Positions 17,300 to 24,842 of a DNA stretch of 64,000 bases are shown here, one piece after another; positions within the stretch are counted from its first letter, which is position 1, and the number at the start of each line of letters is the position of its first letter. Where the stretch lies: contig CANJRL010000001.1 of the NCBI GenBank assembly GCA_947476675.1, positions 22,028-86,027 on the forward strand. Reading direction: 5' to 3'. The notes below the pieces were generated by a model. It ran no database searches. It saw only the letters and a program-made list of their open reading frames with translations, and was not told where the DNA came from. A program made the position numbers and the translations under genes. This DNA comes from Phycisphaerales bacterium. Lineage in GTDB: Bacteria > Planctomycetota > Phycisphaerae > Phycisphaerales > UBA1924.

Positions 17300-18865
17300 T
17301 CAGAACTGCTTGCGCATGCGGGCGGAGGGGATGTCGAGTTGGGCGCGGTACTTGGCGACGGTGCGGCGCGCGATCTCGATGCCGCGCTTCTTGAGTTCGT
17401 CGACGATGGCGTCGTCGCTGAGGGGTTTGCGCTTGTCTTCGGCGTCGACGACGTCCTTCATGGCGGCGCGGATGGCTTCCCAGGAGACATCCTCGCCGGA
17501 GTCGGTCTGGGTGCCGCCGGTGAAGAAGCGGCGGAGGGGGAAGACGCCGCGGGGCGTGAGGAGGTGCTTGTCGGCGACGGCACGGGAGACGGTGGCGACG
17601 TGGACGCCCATCTGCTCGGCGACCTGGGTCATGGGGAGGGGCTTGAGGGCCTGGGGGCCCTGGTCGAAGAACTCGCGCTGGGCGTCGACGACGATGTTGA
17701 GGACGCGCTGGAGGGTTCGTCGGCGCTGCTGGAGGGCCTCGATGAGCCACTGGGCGTTGGCGAGGTTGGTCTTGATGAACTCGCGGGTGGGCTTGGGGGT
17801 CTCGCGCTGGCGGACCATCTCGGCGTACTCGCGGCTGATGCGGAGGTTGGGGAGTCGGCCGTCGGTGATGTAGGCGGTGTAGCGGTCGTGCTCGTCGTCG
17901 TACTCGACCACGGCGTCGGGCACGATGGGGGCGGGGGACTCGGTGGAGAGTTGCTTCCCGGGGGCGACGCTGAGGCGGGCCATCTCCTTGACGGCGGCGT
18001 TGATCTCGTCGATCGAGAGGCCGGAGTCGGCGGCGACCCTGGGCAGGCGGTTGTTGATGAGGTCGTCGAGGTGGTTGTCGATGAGGGTGCGGACGGCGGG
18101 CTCGTGCTCGAGCGCGCCCTCGTCGGCGAGTGCGTCGAGTTGGAGGAGCAGGCACTCGCGCACGTCGCGGGCGCCGATGCCGACGGGCTCGAGGAAGAGG
18201 TGGATGGCCTTGAGGGCGCGCTCGAACTCGTCGGGGGTCGGGCGGCCCGAGGGGGCGCCGTGGGGGCCGTCGGGGATGTTCTGGGGTGCGCGGTCGGCGA
18301 TGACGGCGAGGGGGGTGCGGAGGAGGCCGTCGTCCTCGATGTGCTCGATGATGAGGCGGCCGAGGGCGCGGGTGCGCTCATCAAGGTCGGCGAGGGACCA
18401 TTGTTCGAGGAGTTGCTCGGTGAGCGAGGCGGCGCGGCCCGGGGCGTTGGCCATCGCGTCCTGCTTGGGGTCGCGATCGCCGGCGGCACGGGAGGAGGGG
18501 GCGGAGTCGGCGAAGTCGTCGGCGCGGCTGGGGCGGGCCTCGTATTGGTTGTCGAAGGCCTCGCTGTAGGACTCCTCCATGGAGTCGAGGCGGGCGAAAT
18601 CTTCGGAGGCGTTCTTCTCGTCGACGCTCATCGGCTTGCGGTCGGTGGAGTCGTCGAGGCGGCTCTCGGCGATCTCCTCGCGGGCCTCTTCCGGGGAGGC
18701 GTCGGGCTCGAAGGTCTCGAGGGTGACGTTGTTCTCGAGTTCCTGCTCGATGCGCTCTTCCAGGGCCGGCATGGCCATCTGGAGGATTTCCATGGACTGG
18801 ATCATCCGCGGCGCCAGTTTCATCTGCTGGCTGAGGCGCATCTGCTGGGAGGTGTCGAAGCGCAT
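17300..18865 (-). CDS. rpoN: RNA polymerase sigma-54 factor
   Basis: From the ATG at 18865 the protein has 521 residues. Region I is Gln/Leu-rich (LSQQMKLAPRMIQSMEILQM, residues 11-30), where enhancer-binding ATPases act. An acidic region II with many Asp and Glu follows (about 50-150) and is longer than in E. coli. The core-binding domain comes next, then the HTH (AEQMGVHVATVSRAVADKHL) and the RpoN box ARRTVAKYRAQLDIPS near the C-terminus, which recognises the -24 element (TGGC). The frame is open further upstream but region I starts here. It is the only gene of its unit; no sigma-54 activator is in the window. Confidence 0.96.
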   Translation of the reverse strand: MRFDTSQQMRLSQQMKLAPRMIQSMEILQMAMPALEERIEQELENNVTLETFEPDASPEEAREEIAESRLDDSTDRKPMSVDEKNASEDFARLDSMEESYSEAFDNQYEARPSRADDFADSAPSSRAAGDRDPKQDAMANAPGRAASLTEQLLEQWSLADLDERTRALGRLIIEHIEDDGLLRTPLAVIADRAPQNIPDGPHGAPSGRPTPDEFERALKAIHLFLEPVGIGARDVRECLLLQLDALADEGALEHEPAVRTLIDNHLDDLINNRLPRVAADSGLSIDEINAAVKEMARLSVAPGKQLSTESPAPIVPDAVVEYDDEHDRYTAYITDGRLPNLRISREYAEMVRQRETPKPTREFIKTNLANAQWLIEALQQRRRTLQRVLNIVVDAQREFFDQGPQALKPLPMTQVAEQMGVHVATVSRAVADKHLLTPRGVFPLRRFFTGGTQTDSGEDVSWEAIRAAMKDVVDAEDKRKPLSDDAIVDELKKRGIEIARRTVAKYRAQLDIPSARMRKQF

Positions 18866-18992
18866 GGCGGGTTCGATCACTCCATCGGCGCGGGTCTGGT
18901 CGAGGATCGCACGGCCGTGATGCGGCCGGATCGATTGGCACGGCTGTTGCAGGCGCCTTCGGGCATCGCGGAATGGTAGGGAAGGAGGGATG

Positions 18993-19016
18993 AAAAAGCC
19001 CCGCGTCGGGCGGGGC
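18993..19016 (-). terminator. Rho-independent terminator (minus strand) after the FGE-sulfatase-like gene
   Basis: On the minus strand the sequence reads GCCCCGC, a short loop, GCGGGGC, then five T (18997 down to 18993). It closes the transcript of the gene ending at 19166. The 300 bases between that gene and rpoN (18866-19165) hold this terminator and the rpoN promoter region; nothing else was recognised there. Confidence 0.85.
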
Positions 19017-19165
19017 GAGGGGATCGGTCGGCGTGACGGCTTGGCGCTGTCGCGGGGATGGAGGATTGGCTTCAGGGAAGCGGGTGCTCCGCCACGGCCC
19101 AGTTGTCGCTCAGCGGCACAGAGAGGTTGCGGTTGGCGACCTTCGTCTCGCACGGAGCGGACGCG

Positions 19166-20209
19166 TCACGAACGCCTCCTCTGAGAGATGAGACTTCCTC
19201 CGTATACCGCGACGAGCAGCACGACCGGTGGTGACGGCACGGCGCTTGCGAGCCGAAAACTCATTCCTGCAAATCCAAGATCTCCTCGATTGATCTCGTC
19301 GATCTGATCGAACGAGGGCAGCCAGAATCCTCCAGGCGGCGTTCCCTTCACAAAGACCCCATTGCCCAGCGAGCCTGGGAGGAGTTCCACCCCGCCTCCA
19401 GACGCGTCCAGCATCCCCCACGGCGCCGAGACATTGGGGTACGAGCCGACGTTGGGGTAGCGACCGAGGAGGTTGATGTTCGCCCCGTAGGCGGTCTGCG
19501 CCCCCGGCTGCCCGGGAAGTCCGGGCGTCAGCGGCGTGTCCTGCCCTCCGGGGTGGAACCAGTACCCCTCCCGCCCGGGACCGTACTTGTTCGGGTCGTA
19601 GTACGCGGCCTTGATGAACTGATCGAGGTTGGGGATCCAGAACTTCGCGCCCGCGGCGGGCCGGGTGATGTCGGTAAAGTTGCCGTTCGCATCGACGCCG
19701 AAGGTCGAGGTGTCGTAGACGCCGCGCTCGAAGTCGGCGGCGGTGGCGCGGGTGTGGTCGGGCTTGCCGTTGTTCAGCCAGTTGACGAAGCGGGCCATGT
19801 AGCGCCAGCCGGCCGAGTTGGCAACATTGAGCGAAGCGGGCGCCGGCGCGTAGTACTGCGGCACGCCGTTGGCGTCGAAGCCCGCGGGGAACAGCGTGCC
19901 TCGGAACCCACCGTCCCACGCGTTCTCCGGGGCGATGAAATACTTGTATTCCTGCATGAACTCCCACCAATGGCTGGTGGTGACCGGCGTGGTGGCCATG
20001 CGGAAGGTCTGGGCGACCGCACCGACACCAGCCAGTTCGGGAAGGTTGCCCATCTCGGAAGGCAGCGTCCCCCGGTTGCCTGGGGCGCCGATGGTCACCC
20101 AGTTCCACGAGTAGTTCGGCGGCACGCCCTGGGCGCTCGACGCGGCCGACATCATCGCGATCGCGGACGCGGCGACGAGACTCCCGGGGATTCCTCTGTT
20201 CCACGCCAT
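19166..20209 (-). CDS. Secreted FGE-sulfatase (SUMF1/EgtB-like) domain protein with PEP-CTERM-like tail
   Basis: The 347-residue protein starts at the ATG at 20209, five bases after a strong GGAGGT site. A signal peptide (about 1-27, ending SSAQG) is followed by a domain with the hallmarks of the formylglycine-generating/SUMF1 fold: VAQTFRMATTPVTTSHWWEF, GWRYMARFVNWLNNGKP and AKFWIPNLDQFIKAAYYDP. The end (SAVPSPPVVLLVAVYGGSLI then RRRS) looks like a PEP-CTERM sorting tail: VPxP, a hydrophobic stretch and an Arg cluster. No active-site Cys pair like that of FGE was seen, so it is likely a structural or binding version of the fold. It ends before a strong terminator. Confidence 0.75.
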   Translation of the reverse strand: MAWNRGIPGSLVAASAIAMMSAASSAQGVPPNYSWNWVTIGAPGNRGTLPSEMGNLPELAGVGAVAQTFRMATTPVTTSHWWEFMQEYKYFIAPENAWDGGFRGTLFPAGFDANGVPQYYAPAPASLNVANSAGWRYMARFVNWLNNGKPDHTRATAADFERGVYDTSTFGVDANGNFTDITRPAAGAKFWIPNLDQFIKAAYYDPNKYGPGREGYWFHPGGQDTPLTPGLPGQPGAQTAYGANINLLGRYPNVGSYPNVSAPWGMLDASGGGVELLPGSLGNGVFVKGTPPGGFWLPSFDQIDEINRGDLGFAGMSFRLASAVPSPPVVLLVAVYGGSLISQRRRS

Positions 20210-20357
20210 CCGACACCTCCTTGCCACGCCTGCCGCGGAGGGTGCACGCGACCTGATCGAAGCAGGCTTACGGCCTTCGGATGTATCGGTCTCCGCTCGC
20301 GAGCACGCACGCGATTTCGGGGCGGATGCGAGTTGCGATCGTGAGGGAGCGGAAGGC

Positions 20358-20383
20358 GCATGCCCGGCGGAGACCGGGCATGC
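20358..20383 (-). terminator. Hairpin after recR, probable end of the dnaX-ybaB-recR transcript
   Basis: A perfect 10-bp stem (GCATGCCCGG / CCGGGCATGC) with a six-base loop lies 25-50 bases past the recR stop. The bases after it on the minus strand (GCCTTCCGC) give only a weak U-tract. Confidence 0.5.
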
Positions 20384-20407
20384 CACCCGGTGGTGTTGCG
20401 CTGATGG

Positions 20408-21091
20408 CTAGTCCATCGGTTGTCGGCCGGCGATGGCGTCGGCGAGGACGGCCTTGGAGGCGTATTCGAGTTGGCCACCGGTGGGGAGGCCTCGGGCGAG
20501 GCGGGTGACGCGGAGGTTGCGGGCGTGGAGGAGTTCGGCGAGGTGGAGGGCGGTGCCGTCGCCTTCGAGATTGGGGTTGAGGCCGAGGATGACTTCCTTC
20601 ACCGGTTGCGCGCCGGAGTTGCGTGATGGGTTGTCGGCGCGGGCGAGGAGCGGGGCGATGGTGAGGTCGTCCTCGTCGATGCCTTCGAGAGGGCTGAGGC
20701 GGCCGAGGAGGACGTGGTAGACGCCGCGGTGCATGGCGGTCTGCTCGAGGGCGAGGAGGTCTTTGGGTTGTTCGACGACGAGGACGAGGGAGCGGTCGCG
20801 GCGGGGGTCGGCGCAGATGGAGCAGGGGTCGGCTTCGGTGAGGTTGAAGCAGATGGAGCAGTGACGGATGGAGCGCTTGACGCCGGCGATGGCGTCGGCG
20901 AGGGCGGCGGCGTCATCGCTTGGGGACTTGAGGACCCAGAAGGCGAGGCGCTCGGCGGAGCGGCGGCCGATGCCGGGGAGGCGGGCGAACTGGGTGATGA
21001 GGCGCTCGACGGAGTCGGGGTACGGCGAGCGCGCGGGGCGGTCGGCGGGCGCCCTGCCTGCTGCGCGGCCGTTGCTGGGGCCGGCGGTCAT
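20408..21091 (-). CDS. recR: Recombination mediator protein RecR
   Basis: The 227-residue protein (ATG at 21091) contains the helix-hairpin-helix start SVERLITQFARLPGIGRRSA, a four-Cys zinc finger (HCSICFNLTEADPCSICAD) and a Toprim domain (SLVLVVEQPKDLLALEQT), then the conserved end LPTGGQLEYASKAVLADAI. RecR works with RecO/RecF to load RecA on gapped DNA. It is downstream of dnaX and ybaB on the same strand, the standard bacterial order, although a repeat and 183 bases separate it from ybaB. The N-terminal 25 residues before PYPDSV are a variable extension. Confidence 0.96.
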   Translation of the reverse strand: MTAGPSNGRAAGRAPADRPARSPYPDSVERLITQFARLPGIGRRSAERLAFWVLKSPSDDAAALADAIAGVKRSIRHCSICFNLTEADPCSICADPRRDRSLVLVVEQPKDLLALEQTAMHRGVYHVLLGRLSPLEGIDEDDLTIAPLLARADNPSRNSGAQPVKEVILGLNPNLEGDGTALHLAELLHARNLRVTRLARGLPTGGQLEYASKAVLADAIAGRQPMD

Positions 21092-21216
21092 GGGGAGATC
21101 GTAGGGGAGAAGCGATGCGGGGATGAGAGAGATGCGGCGCGGGCGAGCGAGGCCAGAGCGGTCGTGGAGACGTTCGGGCCCGTGGCTCGTATCACGGCGC
21201 CCACGTCCGTGTGACC

Positions 21217-21270
21217 TCCCCCTCACCCGGCGGCGGCGCCGCCACCCTCTCCCGCGAGGGGAGAGGGAGA
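21217..21270. repeat. Dispersed double-hairpin repeat, copy 2 (between ybaB and recR)
   Basis: The sequence begins CCCCCTCACCCGGCGG, with one stem GGCGGC/GCCGCC around GGC and a second CCCTCTCCC/GGGGAGAGGG stem with a GCGA loop. It matches copies at 14099 and 43623. It lies four bases past the ybaB stop, inside the dnaX-ybaB-recR unit, where it could attenuate recR transcription or stabilise the mRNA end. Confidence 0.88.
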
Positions 21271-21274
21271 AATC

Positions 21275-21646
21275 TCAGCGGCCGAGGAAGCCGGAGAGTG
21301 CGCTGAGGGCGGGGAGGTCGGGCAGGCCGTTGGCTTTGGCCTCTTCGAGGGCGGCGTCCTTGGCGAGGAGTTCGGCCTTGGCGAGGGCGTCGTTGATTGC
21401 GTCGGCGATCATCTTCTGGGTGAGGGCGCGGTCGGCGGGAGAGGCGAGGGCGGCGCGGGCCCCGAGGTCGATGGAGACCACGCGCATGCGGCCGGTGACG
21501 ACGGCGGTGACGGCGCCTCCCTGGGCCGAGCCGGCGGCGCGGACCTGCTCGAGGCGGGCCTGGATGCGCTCGCCCATCTTCTGGAGTTTGTCGCGGTCTT
21601 TGAGGAGGCCGGCGAGAGCGCCGACGGCCGTGAGTTGATCGAGCAT
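21275..21646 (-). CDS. ybaB: YbaB/EbfC-family nucleoid-associated protein
   Basis: The 123-residue protein starts at the ATG at 21646, seven bases after the dnaX stop. It has the helical start and central beta segment of YbaB: KLQKMGERIQARLEQVRAAG then GAVTAVVTGRMRVVSIDLGA, and a C-terminal helix with KMIADAINDALAKAELLAKD. YbaB forms dimers that bind DNA without strong sequence specificity. The position between dnaX and recR is the classic one and is the best support. The N-terminus is slightly longer and the C-terminus carries an extra LPDLPALSALSGFLGR tail. Confidence 0.93.
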   Translation of the reverse strand: MLDQLTAVGALAGLLKDRDKLQKMGERIQARLEQVRAAGSAQGGAVTAVVTGRMRVVSIDLGARAALASPADRALTQKMIADAINDALAKAELLAKDAALEEAKANGLPDLPALSALSGFLGR

Positions 21647-21653
21647 GGCGTGG

Positions 21654-23240
21654 TTATTCCTGGGTGTCGGGCTCGAAGCGCACGATGCGGGCGCCGAGCA
21701 GTTCCTCGGCGCGGCGGACGGCCGGGGAGGCGCGCGCGGCCTGCATGGGATCGGGCCCGGCCCCGGGGATCGGCGCGGGGGCGGCGTCGTCGGGGATGAT
21801 CTCGACGCGGACGGGGCGTCCGGTGATGTCCTTGAAGAGGCCGGCGAGCCACTCGCGCTTGGATTGGAGGTAGGCGACGCGGGCGGGGGCGGCGAGCAGG
21901 CGGACATCGCCGGCGTCGGAGATGGAGCCCAGGCGGAGGTCGGCGACGAGGGCGCGGCCGGAGGCGGTGGCGCCGGCGGCGTCGGTGATGAAGCGCCAGA
22001 CTTCGGGGGCTTGCGGCGGTGCTTGCGCCGCGGGGCGCGTTGGGGAGTGCTGCGCGGGCGCCGGGTGGGAAGCCGGGGCTACGCGGTCGTCACTTTTTTT
22101 TTGCGGCGTGGCGGGAGCGCTCGGGAGGGCGTCGGTGCGGCCCGAGGCGATGGCGGCGACCTCGGCGAGGCGGGCGGTCATGGCGAGGCGGACGAGCATG
22201 GCGTCGAGCAGGGCGCGGGGGGAGGAGGCGCTCTTGCACTTCTGCTGGATCGACTCGCACAGGGCGATCATGTGCACGGCGGCGGGGGCGTCGAAGAGGG
22301 AGGCGAGGGAGGCGGCGTCGGCGCGCTCCTCGGGCTCGAGTTCGACGAGGGCGGTCTCGGCGCCGCAGGCCAGGATGACCATGAGGTCGCGCAGGCGCTC
22401 GACGAGTGCGGCGAGGAGTTGATCGATGGAGACGCCTCGTGCGAGGAGGTCGTCGGCGCGGGCGAGGGCGGAGGCGGGGTCCTGCTCGCCGGCGGCACGG
22501 AGGATGGCGTCGACGAGGTCGCGGTCGGCGACGCCGAGGAGGTCGGCGAGGAGGGAGGCGGAGATGGTGGTGTCGCCGGCGGCGAGGAGGCGGTCGAGGA
22601 GGGAGAGGGCGTCGCGCATCGAGCCGTGGCCGAGGCGGGCGATGGTGGTGAGGACGCCGGGCTCGGCCTTGACGTTCTCCTGCTCGCAGACGCTACGGAG
22701 GTGGTCGGCGATCTGCCTGGTCGGGATGTTGCGGAAGTCGAAGCGCTGGCAGCGGGACTGGATGGTGGCGGGGACCTTGTGGGTCTCGGTGGTGCAGAGG
22801 ATGAATTTGACGTGCGCCGGGGGCTCCTCCATGGTCTTGAGGAGGGCGTTGAACGCGGCGGTGGAGAGCATGTGGACCTCGTCGATGATGTAGATCTTGT
22901 AGGGGCCCCTCATGGGGGCGTAGATGGAGTTGGCGATGAGGTCTCGCGCGTCGTTGACGGAGTTGTTGGAGGCGGCGTCGATCTCGATCACGTCGACATC
23001 GCGGCCCTGCATGATGGCCTGGGCGACCTCGGTGGGCTGGTCGCCGGGACAGTTCAGGGCCTTGGCGAAGAGGCGGGCGGTGGTGGTCTTGCCGACGCCG
23101 CGGGTGCCGGTGAAGAGGTAGGCGTGGGCGACGCGGTTGCGTTCGATGGCGTTGCGGAGGGTGCGCGCGATGGCCTCCTGTCCGACGACGTCGTCGAAGC
23201 GTTGGCTGCGGTAGCGTCGGGCGAGGGCGGTGTAGGCCAT
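21654..23240 (-). CDS. dnaX: DNA polymerase III subunit gamma/tau
   Basis: The 528-residue protein is the clamp-loader ATPase. The Walker A motif is GTRGVGKT at residues 45-52; IDEVHMLS is the Walker B region and QSRCQRFDF holds the SRC arginine finger. Domain III ends near residue 365, followed by a Pro/Ala-rich linker and the tau-specific part to 528. Two oddities: the four-Cys zinc module normally between the ALNC and DVIEIDAAS blocks is missing (only C64 remains, and the segment is about 20 residues shorter), and codons 380-383 contain nine consecutive A (see the slippage site). It begins 25 bases after the SRP RNA and ends 7 bases before ybaB. Confidence 0.96.
   Translation of the reverse strand: MAYTALARRYRSQRFDDVVGQEAIARTLRNAIERNRVAHAYLFTGTRGVGKTTTARLFAKALNCPGDQPTEVAQAIMQGRDVDVIEIDAASNNSVNDARDLIANSIYAPMRGPYKIYIIDEVHMLSTAAFNALLKTMEEPPAHVKFILCTTETHKVPATIQSRCQRFDFRNIPTRQIADHLRSVCEQENVKAEPGVLTTIARLGHGSMRDALSLLDRLLAAGDTTISASLLADLLGVADRDLVDAILRAAGEQDPASALARADDLLARGVSIDQLLAALVERLRDLMVILACGAETALVELEPEERADAASLASLFDAPAAVHMIALCESIQQKCKSASSPRALLDAMLVRLAMTARLAEVAAIASGRTDALPSAPATPQKKSDDRVAPASHPAPAQHSPTRPAAQAPPQAPEVWRFITDAAGATASGRALVADLRLGSISDAGDVRLLAAPARVAYLQSKREWLAGLFKDITGRPVRVEIIPDDAAPAPIPGAGPDPMQAARASPAVRRAEELLGARIVRFEPDTQE
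22094..22102 (-). other. A9 slippage/frameshift site in dnaX
   Basis: The coding strand reads CAA AAA AAA AGT GAC in the zero frame (Q380 K381 K382 S383 D384). A -1 shift, or addition of one A during transcription, reads AAG and then TGA, ending the protein at K383. This would produce a gamma form that holds domains I-III only. No Shine-Dalgarno-like stimulator is seen upstream, which favours slippage by RNA polymerase. Confidence 0.7.
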
Positions 23241-23264
23241 GGGGGAGACGGGGTGCGGAGGAAC

Positions 23265-23393
23265 CAGCCCCGGCGGTCGGCGACCAGGACACCGGCGGCA
23301 CCGGATGACGGCCGCTTATGGCTGCTGCGGTCAGGCCCTGACCAGGTTCACGGGCCACCCGTGCACCGGGCCCGGCCGCCGACCGCCGGGGGT
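23265..23393 (-). ncRNA. ffs: Signal recognition particle RNA (small bacterial type)
   Basis: On the minus strand the 5' end (CCCCCGGCGGTCGGCG, from about 23392) pairs with the 3' end (CGCCGACCGCCGGGG, to about 23268) to close a long hairpin of about 129 bases. Near the tip is the conserved SRP core, CCTGGTCAGG followed after eight bases by GCAGCAGCC, matching the E. coli 4.5S core GGTCAGG...GCAGCC in order and spacing. The apical loop differs from the usual GGAA tetraloop. The position just upstream of dnaX is common in bacteria. The RNA, with Ffh, targets membrane proteins to the translocon. Confidence 0.88.
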
Positions 23394-23408
23394 GGAGGGT
23401 TCATCGTA
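23394..23408 (-). promoter_or_regulatory. Possible -10 box for the SRP RNA
   Basis: On the minus strand TACGAT (23408-23403) lies about ten bases before the deduced 5' end of the SRP RNA. No convincing -35 box was found 16-18 bases upstream, so this is a weak call based on position. Confidence 0.3.
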
Positions 23409-23483
23409 TTCCAAGACGGGCGGGCTTGGCGTGGCGTTGGGCCGGGGTGATCCGCCCGGGTTCGGTGTCCGTACACTCGGGAG

Positions 23484-24842
23484 ATGGTGGACGATCGCCG
23501 GCGCATCTCGCCGCTGGAGGCCGAGGCCGCGGGCCGGCGGGCGCTGCTGCGCATCCTGAGGGTGGGGCTGGTCGCGCTGATGATCGGGGTGACGACGCTG
23601 TGGGGCCTGCAGGTGGGGCAGGATCCGTGGTGGCTGGCGATCCCGTTTGCGATCGCGTTGTCGGTGGCGGTGATCGCGATCGACGCGCTGACGCCCCGGA
23701 AGAAGATCTCGACGTTGTCGGGCGTTTTTCTGGGGCTTCTGGCGGGGCTGCTGGTGACGATCGCGCTGTCGCGGCTGATCGATCTGCTGGCGGACTCGTT
23801 CTCGCTGGCGGGGCGGAACGTGGTGACGACGCTGACCGACGCGCAGGGGCGGCGGGTGTCGACGGTGGTGAACCAGTCTCCGGAGAACCCCCTGGTCACG
23901 ACGATCAAGATCATCGTGGGCATCGCGGTGTGCTACCTGACGGTGTCGATCGTGCTGCAGACGCAGGACGATTTCCGGCTGGTGATCCCCTATGTGGAGT
24001 TTGCGCGGCAGCACCGGGGGGTGAGGCCGATGCTGGTGGACACGTCGGCGCTGATCGACGGTCGGCTGCTGGACATGGCCAAGGCGGGCTTTGTGCAGTC
24101 GCCCCTGATCGTCCCGCGGTGCGTGATCGAGGAGCTGCAGGCGCTGGCCGACTCGCAGGACAAGGCGAAGCGGACGCGGGGGAGGCGCGGGCTGGACCTG
24201 CTCGCGCGGCTGCAGCGCGCGCCGGCGGACGTGTCGATCGATGATGCGCAGGCTGTGGTCGAAGGGTCGGTGGATCAGTCGCTTGTGGAGATGGCGAAGC
24301 GAGAGGGGTCGATGATCGTGACGACGGACGGGGGGCTCGCCCGGGTCGCGGCGGTGAACGGGGTCGCGGCGCTGAACCTGCACGAGTTGGCGGCGGCGCT
24401 GCGTCCCTCGGTGATCAGCGGGGAGACGATCGTGGTGCGGGTGGTGAAGCCGGGCGAGCAGCCGGGGCAGGGTGTGGGTTACCTCGATGACGGGGCGCTG
24501 GTGGTGGTGGAGAACGGGGGCGGGCTGATCGGGACCGAGGCGAGCCTCGTGGTCACGGGCACCCTGCAGACCAGCGCGGGGCGGATGGTGTTCGCGCGGG
24601 CGGCGGAGGGGGGCGCCCAGGAGCCGCCGGCGCTGGCTGGTTCGGGGGGAAGCGGAGCGGGAGCGAGCGCGGCAGAGCGGGCCGAGGAAGCGGGAGAGGA
24701 GCCGGAGGGTGCGGGTGATCCGGGGTCGGCGGATCCGGGGGCGGCGGATCCGGGGTCGGCGCGGCCGGAGATCGGCGGGCCGTTCCCGCCCCGCAAGCCT
24801 TCGCACCGGCGGGCGCCGGCGCGGAATCCTCGGCGCTCGTGA
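23484..24842 (+). CDS. Membrane-anchored PIN-TRAM domain protein (YacL-like putative RNase)
   Basis: The 452-residue protein begins with four probable membrane segments (about residues 22-44, 49-70, 78-100 and 138-160). A PIN nuclease domain follows (about 182-300): LVDTSALIDGRLLDMA with D186 and D192, VIEELQALAD with acidic residues, and IVTTDGGLARVAA near its end. A TRAM RNA-binding domain lies at about 308-373. The C-terminal 75 residues are low-complexity and end in an Arg-rich tail. Homologues such as Bacillus YacL have the same order. It likely cuts or binds RNA at the membrane. It is divergent from the SRP RNA gene with about 90 bases between, and coupled by a GTGA overlap to the next gene. 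Confidence 0.85.
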   Translation: MVDDRRRISPLEAEAAGRRALLRILRVGLVALMIGVTTLWGLQVGQDPWWLAIPFAIALSVAVIAIDALTPRKKISTLSGVFLGLLAGLLVTIALSRLIDLLADSFSLAGRNVVTTLTDAQGRRVSTVVNQSPENPLVTTIKIIVGIAVCYLTVSIVLQTQDDFRLVIPYVEFARQHRGVRPMLVDTSALIDGRLLDMAKAGFVQSPLIVPRCVIEELQALADSQDKAKRTRGRRGLDLLARLQRAPADVSIDDAQAVVEGSVDQSLVEMAKREGSMIVTTDGGLARVAAVNGVAALNLHELAAALRPSVISGETIVVRVVKPGEQPGQGVGYLDDGALVVVENGGGLIGTEASLVVTGTLQTSAGRMVFARAAEGGAQEPPALAGSGGSGAGASAAERAEEAGEEPEGAGDPGSADPGAADPGSARPEIGGPFPPRKPSHRRAPARNPRRS

